Source: Leptodactylus fallax
Taxonomy: Eukaryota > Chordata > Amphibia > Anura > Leptodactylidae
Direction of reading: 5' to 3'
Assembly (NCBI GenBank): GCA_947044405.1
Contig: CAMRHE010000028.1
Coordinates: 4,881,501-4,945,500, forward strand
Length of the DNA: 64,000 nucleotides
Made by a program: the position numbers and the translations under genes. The notes under the pieces were generated by a model. That model did no database searches and had not been told where the DNA came from. It saw only the letters and a list, made by a program, of their open reading frames with translations. Each line of letters opens with the position of its first letter. Within the stretch, counting starts at the first letter, position 1. Shown piece after piece: positions 48,086 to 57,794 of the stretch.

Positions 48086-48371
48086 ATGGGTGATACAGTT
48101 ATGGATTAAAGCAGACCCGAGGGGAGAGCTGACAGGCCTTCTTTAACATGACCCCGTAGTATGACCACATATGGGCCTTGGCTGATTTTTGTATGGCACT
48201 TCATTATCTATCATAGGGAATGTATTAAAATAAAGCAGTCCACGTTGCGACTCTCCCAGATTCTCACATGTTAAGGTTCACTGACCCTGTTGTAGATACT
48301 GGCAGACATAACACAGTGACCTCCAGTGTTCTCCTCCGGTTCTTAATGACTCTTGTTTTTCCTCCTTACAG

Positions 48372-48455
48372 AACGCCATGAACCTTCCGCCTGATAAAGC
48401 GAGGTTACTGCGTCAGTACGACAACGAGAAAAAGTGGGAACTTATCTGCGATCAG
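48372..48455 (+). CDS. fmnl2: fmnl2 coding exon (probably exon 2), formin-like protein 2
   Basis: This 84-nt phase-0 exon encodes 28 residues beginning [13 protein letters not shown] and ending KKWELICDQ. It is preceded by a pyrimidine-rich tract and TTACAG, and followed by the consensus donor CAG|GTAAGT. From memory of the human protein this is about residues 40-67, at the start of the GTPase-binding/FH3 domain through which FMNL2 binds Rho-family GTPases such as Cdc42 and RhoC. FMNL2 is a cytoplasmic and plasma-membrane formin that nucleates and elongates actin filaments in lamellipodia and filopodia. FMNL3 has D in place of E in KKWEL, and FMNL1 differs in the PPDKARLL segment, so FMNL2 fits best. 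The next exon confirms this. A nested MITE pair ends about 290 bp upstream and a SINE tail lies about 73 bp downstream, so little unique sequence surrounds the exon. Confidence 0.95.
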
Positions 48456-48527
48456 GTAAGTGCTGAGATCATGGAACTACCTTAACACTCTCATGGGCAA
48501 AATATGTATTACTGATAGGGAAGATTG

Positions 48528-48572
48528 AAGGAATATGATGGCGCTATACAAGTAAGAGAAATAAGTAATGTA
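48528..48572 (+). mobile_element. SINE 3' tail fragment next to the fmnl2 donor site
   Basis: GGAATATGATGGCGCTATAC and AAGTAAG are the same as the end of the SINE at 22543-22796. Only the tail is present, starting about 73 bp after the exon donor. Confidence 0.75.
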
Positions 48573-48579
48573 TTATTTC

Positions 48580-49365
48580 TAGCTTCAAATGGGGCAATTT
48601 CCCACTGGGCCATAACCAAAGATTGCTGTGAAGCCCACATGTTAGTGAATGGAGTTGCATTGTGAAACTGAGGGTACCCATTGGGACCTTTGGGTTGCAG
48701 TGCGACCCCATTCAATAACATGAGTAAAGGAGTCGCAGGGCGACACAATATTTCTTAATATTTTATATTTTCATTATATCTTAAGGTAAATCTTGTGAAG
48801 CACAGAATAAAACCACACCCTAAGGAATGAAGTAATATCAGACGTCAGGGACATTCATGTGTATAGATATGTAACACCCGGGGCTATATACTGTGTGTTC
48901 CAGGAGGGTTTCTGACAGGATTGTGATGTATTTTTGTAAATTTCATCATTTCTTTATGTTTGTTTGGGAAATTCTTTAAAATCAGTCATCATGATCGATC
49001 CACGCCCCGTTTAGGGACAGGTACGCCCGTGAAGCAGCACGTTCTGTGTCAAAACTGTAATGAATTATTGCACAACATGAAATATTATCCTAGGTATACT
49101 GTAAGTTAATGGGGGACTCCGGGAAAACTACAAATGTTTTGGAGACCTTCATTTGTTGGAAGAAAGAAAACCAATCAGGATAGGAAGAATCATTCCCTAC
49201 ATTATATTTTGTGCCTCTGCCGTCTCCAGGCCTTTAGGCCTCATGCACATGAGCATATTACAGCTCCATGCAACCTCCAAGTTCTAAGAAGCAGTACTGC
49301 AGGACCCATAGACTTCTAAGGAGCCCTATCGTACTTCTCCATGTGTTACAATGCAATAAGTGTTT
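48580..49365. other. Intronic DNA without confidently classified features
   Basis: AGGCCTCATGCACATGAGCA near 49238 is a fragment of the family at 57225-57460. Otherwise nothing recognised. Confidence 0.4.
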
Positions 49366-49645
49366 CTTAAAGGGATTGTCCTGCTGATTAAAATTATTTA
49401 GAAAAGGTCGGAAAAGCAGTACTCTCCTCACAATTTCCTGCTGCTTCTGTCCCGGCTCATACCCAGCCTCTTTCCAGTTCCTACATTTCAGTCTGTGTAG
49501 GAAATGGCTTCTAAGCCAGTTACTTGGTGCAGAGCTGACCCCTCTCAGCCTGTGATAGGCTAAGCAATCAGGAAATGGACTCCATACATCAAAGGTAGGT
49601 GTAATGAAATGTGCTTTATTTGCTTCCAAATACAGTACGTAGAGT

Positions 49646-49697
49646 ACAACAGTGACGTTTCGGTCTAACCGACCTTCATCAGACTCTTCTGTGTTGT
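49646..49697 (-). ncRNA. Type I minimal hammerhead-ribozyme-like motif (- strand copy)
   Basis: Mirror of the + strand motif. Read on the minus strand it has CTGATGA (49682-49676), stem II GGTC/GACC fully Watson-Crick around GGTTA, GAAA, then CGTC, with stem I pairs AGT/ACT and ACAAC/GTTGT. The G-U pair of the other copy is G-C/C-G here, so this is the better-preserved version. It is antisense to fmnl2 transcription. Confidence 0.55.
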
Positions 49698-49849
49698 ATA
49701 AAAGGGGGCATAATCCCCAAAGGATCAGGGCGCTTAGTGAAGTTGAAAAGCGGGGTACCGCTAGGTGTAGAGTGTTCTACACCTAGTGGTACCCCGCTTT
49801 TCAACTTCACTAAGCACCCTGATCCTCTGGGGATTATGCCCCCTTTTAT

Positions 49850-49901
49850 ACAACACAGAAGAGTCTGATGAAGGTTGGTTAGACCGAAACGTCACTGTTG
49901 T
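49850..49901 (+). ncRNA. Type I minimal hammerhead-ribozyme-like motif (+ strand copy)
   Basis: In order: ACAAC (outer stem I), a 7-nt internal loop, AGT (inner stem I), CTGATGA core, an extra A, GGTT/GACC stem II around GGTTA (one G-U pair), GAAA core, CG, the GTC cleavage triplet at 49891-49893, then ACT and GTTGT closing stem I. Stem III reduces to self-complementary ACGT with no loop, as in minimal hammerheads that act as dimers. The extra A after CTGATGA departs from consensus, so activity is uncertain. Confidence 0.55.
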
Positions 49902-50204
49902 ACTCTACGCACTGTATTTGGAAGCAAATAAAGCACATTTCATTACCTTTACCTTTGATGTATGGAGTCCATTTCCTGATGTCTAAGGGTTAGGACCCTA
50001 CTCCGCACTAACTGGTGATACTATCCACATCCACCAAGGCTAAGCAATCAATTCCTCTGTGTCAAGAGGGACCAGGAAGTAGAGACCAGCGGGAAACCAG
50101 GGAAGCATTGGAACAGCAGTGACAGGGGGTCAGGGAGGCAAAAATTTTATTTTTTTTTTTTCATTCTGAGCCTTTACTAAATTATTTTTAGCTGCCAGAC
50201 AACC

Positions 50205-50958
50205 CCTTTAACTAAACTTGCAAACAACTTGTTATTTTCTGGCAGTATTTGTGTTATTAATACATGTTGTAATATACTTTATTAACACATTTGCCTCCTT
50301 TCTGTGATATCCTGCATATCTTTTTTCCTTCACTTTCTTCTCTCTTGAGATCCTTCCCAGCTTCTCACTGTATACGGTGTACGGGCTTTTGTGTAGTGCA
50401 GGGAAAATGAGGGTGGGGGAGGGTCACTTCAAACTGTTATATTTGGGGCATTTTCTAACATAGAAACTTGCTTCTGGTGTCATATGAAAGAGGAGATACA
50501 GTTTTATCTATATTGTTTCCAGAGATATCACTGGTTGAAGATACAGCCGGGACTAGGCCATTTATATGTAGCTACAGCTGCTTCCAATCCCAACTGAGTT
50601 TTCAACCAGTGATATCTGTGGAAATTATGAAGATAGTACTATAACCTTAGCACCATATGAAAGATGAGAATCTCCTCTTTCATATGACACCATAAGCAGG
50701 TTTCAGGTTTATAATTCACAAGATATAACAGTTTGAAGTGCCCCTCCCCCACCCTCATTTCCCTGCATTACACAGGAGCCCGTACACAGTGAGAATAAGG
50801 GACAGAAATCAACAAAGAAGCAAGGGGAGGAAAAAGGGAGGCAGGATTTCACAGGAAGGAAGCAAAATTTGTTCATAAAGTATATTACAGAATTTATTAA
50901 TGTCACAAATACTGCCAGAAAAATCAAGAGTTGTCCAAAAGTTTATTTACACTTTAAG
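50205..50958. mobile_element. ~750-bp long palindrome
   Basis: Arms of roughly 350 bp. Examples of mirrored blocks: TTCTGGCAGTATTTGTG / CACAAATACTGCCAGAA, GAGGGTGGGGGAGGG / CCCTCCCCCACCCTC, AAGAGGAGAT / ATCTCCTCTTTCATATGA, CTGGTTGAA / TTCAACCAG. The centre lies near 50570-50580. Arms differ by scattered substitutions and small gaps. No transposase, family unknown. Confidence 0.85.
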
Positions 50959-50959
50959 A

Positions 50960-52080
50960 ATCATTCGTGTGACCATAATATGATTCTGTGTTCTACTGAT
51001 CCCTAATATGGTGCACATACAGTGGCTTGCCATGGGCTGACACTTATCTCTGTGCACCTTGATACAGTATTTATTTCAGGATTGCAGGAATTTGTGCCAT
51101 ATTAGGGGAATATTTTAAGTGAGGATTCACTGCCCAATGAGTCCTTCTGGGTCCCTCATACTGATCTGTAGGGTTTCTCAGTGTGTGACTATACAGGGGT
51201 TGGTGTTGCACAGCAGCAAAGCATTCTGGGAAATGTGACACCATAAGACAAGAGTGATGGGTCCACTTTAAACTGTCTTTGGCCTAGGTTTCTGTTGGGA
51301 TTTTGGATGTGGTGGTTGCAGAGCAGCTGCAATGGCGCTCTACACTAGACTCTAGAGCTCCATGCATTCATTTCCTCCACCTTAGGCCTATGTAAAATCC
51401 TGATATCCACTTTTGGCCTTTCACCTGTATCCCCTTACCCCGGATCTACACCTTGTATCTCAGGTGACTGACAGATGTTTTCAGGAGCTAATCCTGCAAT
51501 AAATCCCATTACAGCTCCTATAGATGTCGGATTATGTCATGTACTAGTCTTTTCCTATAACAATTTTTGAGTGATGCCCATCCCCCATTCCCTCTAGAGT
51601 CCATGGGTAGCAGAATACTCCGGAATAGCGGTGGTTGCTGTAATCATCATCCGCCCATCACCGAGGCTGGGGAATTGTAGCCACCACTTCAAAGGATTGG
51701 GATAAGGCCGATTGCGTCATGATATGTTTCAGTCGTGGGCCGGAGGAGACTGAAGAGATTTTTTTTTTCTTTAGCTTTCCTTTTGTACTCATTTCTTGCT
51801 CTCTCGGAATAAAATCCATATTTTTTTGCCATAAATTAGACAATTAATGCAGCGAGGGATTTACAAATAGTGAATTGCAGAGTCATCACTTGCTGTTAGT
51901 TGACATTTCTGGAGCAGATCGGCCTGTCGGAGTCTTTCCCCATAGAGCAGGGAAGTGCAGGATAGAATGCAAATGACTTGTGGATTAGCAGGAGCGCAGA
52001 GGATTTCACGGCACGTCTGTAGTCCAGGAGTATATTCTGAAGTGGTTTATGGGTCAGCTAGACATATCCCTAAAGATAAG
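50960..52080. other. Intronic DNA without recognised features
   Basis: No repeat signature or exon recognised; the interval may contain unique sequence. Confidence 0.45.
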
Positions 52081-52084
52081 TTAT

Positions 52085-52440
52085 AAGTACAGTGGGGGTC
52101 CAAACTTTAGGGCCCCAATCATTGGAGAGAATAGGGGGACTCAAATCCCTGATCTGGACCAAAGAGCAAGATGAGCTTGTGCAGTTTATTTCCATTGAGA
52201 TGAATGATAGCATCAGAAACAGTCAGAAAGGTTGTTTGGGACTATGATACTGAACCCCACTTCCTCTTCTCAACCCATTGACGTCACTCGCCTCCATAGG
52301 TCACATGCATGCTGCAGCTCAGTCCCATTCCAATGAAGAGGTCTGAGCTGCATTACCAAACACAGCCACTATTCAATGTACGGCGCTGTGCTTGGTAAGT
52401 AGTGAAGAGGCTGCTGCAATCATAGTTCAGGATAACCCTT
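52085..52440. repeat. Dispersed repeat related to 38585-39020
   Basis: Shares CAAACACAGCCACTATTCAA, TGTACGGCGCTGTGCTTGGT and AGTGAAGAGGCTGC with the earlier copy. Confidence 0.65.
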
Positions 52441-52782
52441 TTAAAGGGACCTGCCAGGCTGTTTGGGACCAATAAACCACTAATATACCTTTAAGCAGTT
52501 GAGGTTTAGAGTTCCAGACCTCTGGATTATACCGACATTTGCTGCCAGGATCTTTAGGAATACAAACTTGCTGATCCCCGGTGTCCATTGAGTAGGGCGC
52601 ATGCGCAGTGATATGAGGTATACTGATACTCGGCGCACGAGCTGGATCTTCAAATTTGGATTCCTACAGATACTGCCGATGGATTTCAGAATAATACAGA
52701 GGTTTTATGACCTCTAAGTCCTGGCTGCCAATGGCATGCTGGTGGTTTAGGGATCCCAAACAGCTTCACAGGTTCCCTTTAA
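52441..52782. mobile_element. Palindromic MITE with TTAA ends
   Basis: TTAAAGGGACCTGCCAGGCT..GTTTGGGA at the left is mirrored by TCCCAAACAGCTTCACAGG..TTCCCTTTAA at the right; CCAATAAACCACTAATA and CATGCTGGTGGTTTAGG continue the arms. TTAA may be a target duplication or part of the ends. Confidence 0.7.
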
Positions 52783-52789
52783 GCTTTTC

Positions 52790-55120
52790 CATGTAAGAGC
52801 CCCTTGTTCTTGGCCACATTGGGAGACCCAGAGGTAACTTTTATAATCTTTAATGGGGATACCCAGGAGAACACATGAGGACTGTCCTTAGCAAAGACTT
52901 TCAATGTACGATTACTCTCCCGAAGCATCTGGTGTCGCCTCCCCAACTCCCAGAATTGCTGGCAAATCTCCCAGGCCCCGCAGAATGCTTCCACATCCAC
53001 CAGTCTCGCTGGTATCCTCTATGTGACATGGGCGCCAGGACTGGCACATTTATATGCTCATGCCACAAAAAGGGGATGAGACATGTCACCGCAAATGGGT
53101 ATGGTCTTACAAAAGGGATATGGGACCCCAATGCCTCATCCTCGTGGATGACTGGCAGCAAATGTTGTCAAGTGTGGATTAGCAAGGGTTCGATGATAAG
53201 CAAGGGCTGGTTGAGTTGTAGCTCCGTGTACAGCCACTTGAATCAAAATGTCTGTGGTGAGATAAAATTGACGGAGCCACGATGGTCCCAAGTTTAGACC
53301 GCCAACAATGAAACAGGGACGCTTGAATTTTTTTTATTTCCTGTCCTTTCTTTCTGATAAGCAACATTGGAAATATTTGGGCCGCTTATCTCTGCTCCAT
53401 AGAGTTATATGGACAGACTGATGTCAATGGAGTCAGCAAGTAATATTAAAAATTCGGTAAAATTCCTTTATTCCAGATCTTGATAATACAGAAAGTCTGA
53501 CAAACCAGCAAAGAACTAGAATATAGAATTTCCTTAATCTACTCTACATGTCTACAAACGTCCCATAATCCAGAATATTTGATAATCCAGCACTTCATCG
53601 ATTGGATTGAAACAATTTTATGGTATATGGCTAGCTTTAGTCATAGTTGCCAACTAACTGGAAGATTTGAGAGGTTTCCGTAAAGGGGGCGACATGTCGG
53701 TAGAGCAAGTAAATCTCCCAGGCCACCTTAATATCATGTTATTGTATTATTTTCATTGTCGGATCGTTCTGATGATCTGCCATGATCCAGGTATTTTTAC
53801 ATTGCCTGTAGTTGTCTTGCAGAATACAGACTTCCATACATTTCTGTATATAGTCAACCACTCAGTATACTATTCCATGCCTATACAGACTTGCCATTCA
53901 GGAGTCTGGTAAAGCTGTTCGACAGCCCTATTTGTTGTCACCCAGCTTTTCTGGAAACTGATATAACTGAAATGGCCACCTGTAAGATATCTGTGAAGCC
54001 CTCGACTGAGAAAAGCATCAAAATGAGAAGTCATTATGGATGGAAATGACATATTTATATAAAACGTGACTAATTCCTTTAACCCCCGGCACCGGGCGCC
54101 ATAATTTTTTGTAATAAGACATTTCATACATCTTTAATTCTATGTCTTGTCATTGAAATCTGAATTATGGAGCTGGAGGGCGATCCCTTGGTCATTAATA
54201 GCACGTAGATATGTATATGACACGACAATGAGATATGACATGAGTCTGCAGCCGGATATGCCGCTGCGGAGAGGCAGGATGTGGGGCTCATTGTACCCGT
54301 CTCCTTCCCCATGTGACCTCTGTCTCATTATCTCTCCGCTATGGGGTGTAACCAGTGACATGAAGCACCCTTTTTCTTTCCATGACATTAATCTATAAGA
54401 CTTTTCTTCTCCGTGTCCCTAAATGGCCTAAATCCCAAATCTTCTCCAATCTTGGCGGCGGCGCAAAGAGTCTATGAGGAGGAATATCTGTGAACACATA
54501 ACAAAAATGGACGCTGTGGCCCTGAGGAGCCAATCAGATTCCTGTTGTCGCAGTTTAGATGTAGTCGTGTGATTGGTTGCCATGGTAACAGGCCGCTCTT
54601 TAGCTATTAGTTTGGTCTGGCCGGGTGAATGTTTGCAGCATTTATAGAGCTATTATTTTTAATGGGATTTTTATTTGAGCGGTTAGTCATGAAATAATGA
54701 AATATTATGTCTGGACGTGGACTCGAGGCCCACCCGTGTTATTGTATGAGACAAATCACTTGTGCGTCACCATTATCATGACCTTTAATTGGACATCCTG
54801 AAGCTTTGCAGGTCTTATAGAGGTCAGCAGGCCGGTGCTAGATCCAGTAGGTTCAGCATACGATGCTAAAACAGATTGCGAAACGTTAAAGGCGGTCAAA
54901 CAGATTAGATTTCGGACAGACATCACACGGCGTAAGTTTGATGATGGGATTGTTTGTAAGCACGATCAACATTAAAAACTAAAATGCCCGATCAGAATAG
55001 AAGTGCTGTGAGTGTGTGCAAGTTTGTGGATGATAGGCCAGTGGGCTCTCCAGAAGTGAGACCCACACCTACCAGGCATTTATGACGTATCCTTTGGATA
55101 TCCCTATGATGGGAATATCC
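52790..55120. other. Mostly unassigned intronic DNA
   Basis: A relative of the 114-bp repeat lies near 53885-53955 (CCATTCAGGAGTCTGGTAAAGC). The 54000-54850 part has no repeat signature and includes AT-rich runs such as TTTTTATTTGAGCGGTTAG and CATTATCATGACCTTTAATT; possible conserved non-coding DNA. Overlapping open frames near 52875-53297 have no recognisable product. Confidence 0.35.
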
Positions 55121-55125
55121 CTTTG

Positions 55126-55467
55126 AGACCATGGCCCCACGTTGTGAAAACACGGCATTTTTGCTGTGGCAGAAACGCGTGGCAAAAGCGCTGCATTTTA
55201 CAGTACCTTCAAAGTGGATGGGATTCCTGCTAATCCCATGCACACATTGTAGAAAAAAAATTTGCAGTGTAAATGCTGCGATTTCAAAAACGCTTGCATT
55301 TCTGCAAATCTCAGGGTCAATTATACCTACGCAAACGTTGGCGTTTTCCGTATAAGTATAATAGAAGAAGAAAGAAGAAGAAGAAACTTTCTGTGAAAAA
55401 CGCTGCGGAAAAAAACGCGATGCGTTTCCGCCGCGTCTTTTCCGTGGTGTTTTTTGCAGCCTTAGCC
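55126..55467. mobile_element. Palindromic MITE family B
   Basis: GACCATGGCCCCACGTTGTG start, GCAGCCTTAGCC end followed by TAA. Contains GTCAATTATACCTACG..GGCGTTTTCCGTATAAG as in the copies at 13524, 17977 and 43133, plus a purine-rich GAAGAAGAAAGAAGAAGAAG run at 55362-55385. Confidence 0.75.
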
Positions 55468-55469
55468 TA

Positions 55470-57215
55470 AAGGGGTTTCTCCATCTCATAAAGACCCCGT
55501 AGATCCACCTCTGTGTTCAGTGCAGGTAGTGCTGCCCTCTCTCTTACAGACTAGGCCCATTCACGGATTACACGGCGACCTGTATTGCAGCACTCAGGTA
55601 TTTTAACCCTTAGTGAACCAGTGTTCCCTTTCTTAGTCCAGGGCAGTGTATTCCTCCACCGCAGTGTTACCACCTGGAGAGATATCATAGAAGCAGCTCG
55701 GCCCTCGATGTGTCCCTGATCTCTGGCCTGGGTGCTTCTTGGGATATAATATTACATAGACTAGAATATCCTGTTTATTTTACAAATGTGTCTCTGGCAA
55801 ACTTCATTGGCAATTTTACAAAATCCAATTTGGCAGTGGTAAATCGAATAGATTTTGGTTCCGGACTTGAAAAATTCATTTATAAGATTTGCAGACAGAC
55901 ACATAAATCTACAGTGAAGATTATAGGCGTCTGCTTAAGGCCAAGATCAAGGCGGATGGACAGGGTAGTATTTTCGTTCCCTCGTCTTGTCCCCGTCTCA
56001 GGGGTGGTCTCAGCTGGACTGAACTAGAACAAGTGATTTATTAACAGACAGATGAGCCAATAAATAAAATATCTGAATATTTGTCTCCGAAATAATCGTA
56101 TGGATGAAGGATCTGCATGATTTTCTTTATCATGATGTAAAATGAATCATTGGTGCCTCTGTACAATTGGGGGCCCTATTACATATTTTGCATTGGGGCC
56201 CAGGAGCTTCAAGTTACATCTCCCTGTGTAGCCCTCCATGTGCTGAAAAAATAAACTGTCCAGCATGCCCTGACAGCCTGAGGATGTCATTTTGCAACAG
56301 TTGGAAAGCGACAGGTTAACCATAGAGACCACTACTTCATACAAACACAATGTACTATAAATCCCAGCATGACCTCACCTATGGTTATGGATTCATTCAG
56401 ATAATACTGGGCCACTGTGTGAACAGGGATGTAGTATAGACCCCATGAACGGTTACAGTCCGAGTACTTCAGATCCGTACAGAACCGCAGATCTATACTA
56501 CGGTCACTTACATGCACATATGTTACATGGTTAGTAGTGAACACCATCAGAACAAATGACACAACTACTGTATAGAACAAGTGTACGTGAGTCAGATCGC
56601 ACATCACATTTCCAGGACGCACAGCGGTGAGGCTGTTCCATCATGTGATATGAAATAACCTTTGGCAAAATATGTGATTATCCATTTTTCCGAGATTACC
56701 AACATTCCTTCCTAAATTGTGATGTCGGCTTCAGTGGAAATCTTCTAATTCTAAGGTGACAGGTTGGCCTTTAGATGATCACGTAGAGTGCCAAAGGAAA
56801 AAACCCAGACTGATATTGTGTAATAAGACGTCTGATAGAGAAGCTATGCAGACCAGTCAGCCGCCTGGAACTACAACCACTAGTCTCCTGGGAGTAGTAC
56901 TTACAATAGCTAGAGAGCCGCAACTTGTTTGATATTATATAAGAAAGCCTGATACCTTCAAAAACACTCTTGGTTTTAGAATGTGGTTAGTATTGCAGCT
57001 CAATCCAATGCAACCAAGTGAGGCTTAGCTGCAATACCAGATACAGCCTATGGGAAGGAGTGGCGCTTGAAAATAGCAGACACTTTCTTCTTTTCCCATA
57101 CAGCCCCTTGGCTATGACAAAAGCCTACATCCGAATCTTGTAAGCCAAGTTGATTGTGGTTTCTTTTATAGATTTTTCAGCTTGTTTCATTGTATATTTT
57201 GGATTATATATTAGA
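55470..57215. other. Mostly unassigned intronic DNA
   Basis: A GGGGGCCC..TTTTGCATTGGGGCCCAGGAG fragment near 56168-56205 is hAT-like, as at 2570. Otherwise nothing recognised. Confidence 0.4.
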
Positions 57216-57224
57216 TCCTACTAA

Positions 57225-57460
57225 GGCTTCATGTACACAACCAAGTGTGAAGTCCGACGCTCTTCCAAGGAGAGGGGGGTTCCGATGCTCTGTTCCAATA
57301 GCTATAGAGCAGGTCCTATCCTGAAAACGGATTGGAATGGAAAGGAACTCCCCACTGAAATCGAGGAAGACACTTGGATGACACTCGGATGTCGTTGAGT
57401 GTATTCTGTTACAAAATTGGACCCCTCTTGGCCTGTACACTTGGTCATGTGCATGAGGCC
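57225..57460. mobile_element. Palindromic MITE family F, TAA flanks
   Basis: Ends GGCTTCATGTACACAACCAA and, reversed, GGCCTCATGCACATGACCAA, flanked by TAA on both sides (57222-57224, 57461-57463). Inner blocks include GGTCCTATCCTGAAAACGGA. Confidence 0.8.
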
Positions 57461-57464
57461 TAAT

Positions 57465-57790
57465 GCTAGGTTCACAGGGAGGAATTTGGAGAGTAATTTG
57501 ATGTTGTTTTCTGCCTCAGATTCTTTGCCAAATTCCGGTCCTGCCGCAGAAGGCTAAAGCAGAACTTCAGCTTTCTGCCATAGGTTTGCTTGCTTATAGA
57601 CTCAGACACTGGGGCTGATCTGCATGAGGCTCGTGCCTTGGGTTCTGTGGCTGAATCAGCTGCAGAATCTGCAGCAAGATCGAGCAGGGGACTCCTTTTT
57701 CTCAGTGTGCGGAAAAAATGAAAAGTCCAAAATTGCCTCCCATTAAAGGAACCCGAACAATGGAGAGCACAGCGCAAGTGTGAACCTAGC
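57465..57790. mobile_element. MITE with GCTAGGTTCAC ends
   Basis: Starts GCTAGGTTCACAGGGAGG, ends GTGTGAACCTAGC. Abuts family F on the left and the array-bearing element on the right. Interior diverged. Confidence 0.7.
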
Positions 57791-57794
57791 CTTA

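Larger units (their letters stand above)
1..48371 (+). other. fmnl2: fmnl2 intron 1 (3' part)
   Basis: No upstream fmnl2 exon is recognisable here: the expected first-exon motif around LPMPEPGELEERFA is not seen, so the stretch is taken as intron 1 running in from outside the window. A very long first intron is usual for this gene family. It ends at the AG at 48370-48371. Contents are repeats (listed separately) and unassigned DNA. A different gene's exon hidden in it cannot be fully excluded, but none of the open frames shows a recognisable host protein. Confidence 0.8.
49571..50036. mobile_element. Inverted-repeat insertion with 14-bp target duplication, Penelope-like remnant
   Basis: A direct repeat AGGCTAAGCAATCA at 49557-49570 and 50037-50050 marks the insertion. 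Inside are two mirror-image arms of about 200 bp (palindrome 49567-49980, centre GTGT at 49772-49775) and a 56-bp unpaired tail at the right. Each arm holds a hammerhead-like motif and an AAATAAAGCACATTTCATTA block. Long target duplications indicate target-primed reverse transcription rather than a cut-and-paste transposase. Hammerhead motifs in terminal repeats are an established feature of Penelope-like elements, so this is read as a truncated, inverted pair of their terminal repeats. No reverse transcriptase or GIY-YIG frame is present. Class assignment is inference. Confidence 0.65.
49369..50213. mobile_element. Palindromic repeat interrupted by the hammerhead-bearing insertion
   Basis: TTAAAGGGATTGTCCTGCTG..AAAATTATTTAG at the left is mirrored by TAAATTATTTTTAGCTGCCAG..ACAACCCCTTTAA at the right. 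Removing the 466-bp insertion (and one copy of its target duplication) restores a unit of about 365 bp. Confidence 0.65.

Noticed and set aside
49258..49986. Open frames ending in a shared FDVWSPFPD-like peptide on both strands
   Set aside because: They are the two mirror arms of the palindromic insertion read on opposite strands, so the shared peptide follows from the palindrome and not from a gene family.
52875..53297. 140-codon open frame overlapping an 86-codon minus-strand frame
   Set aside because: Low-complexity of evidence: no domain, no homologue recognised, and frames on both strands of similar size, which is usual by chance in GC-balanced intron.
54992..55489. 165-codon minus-strand frame
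   Set aside because: It covers a family B palindromic MITE (KKRRR-like and SSSFFF stretches come from the GAAGAA run); no domain is recognisable.
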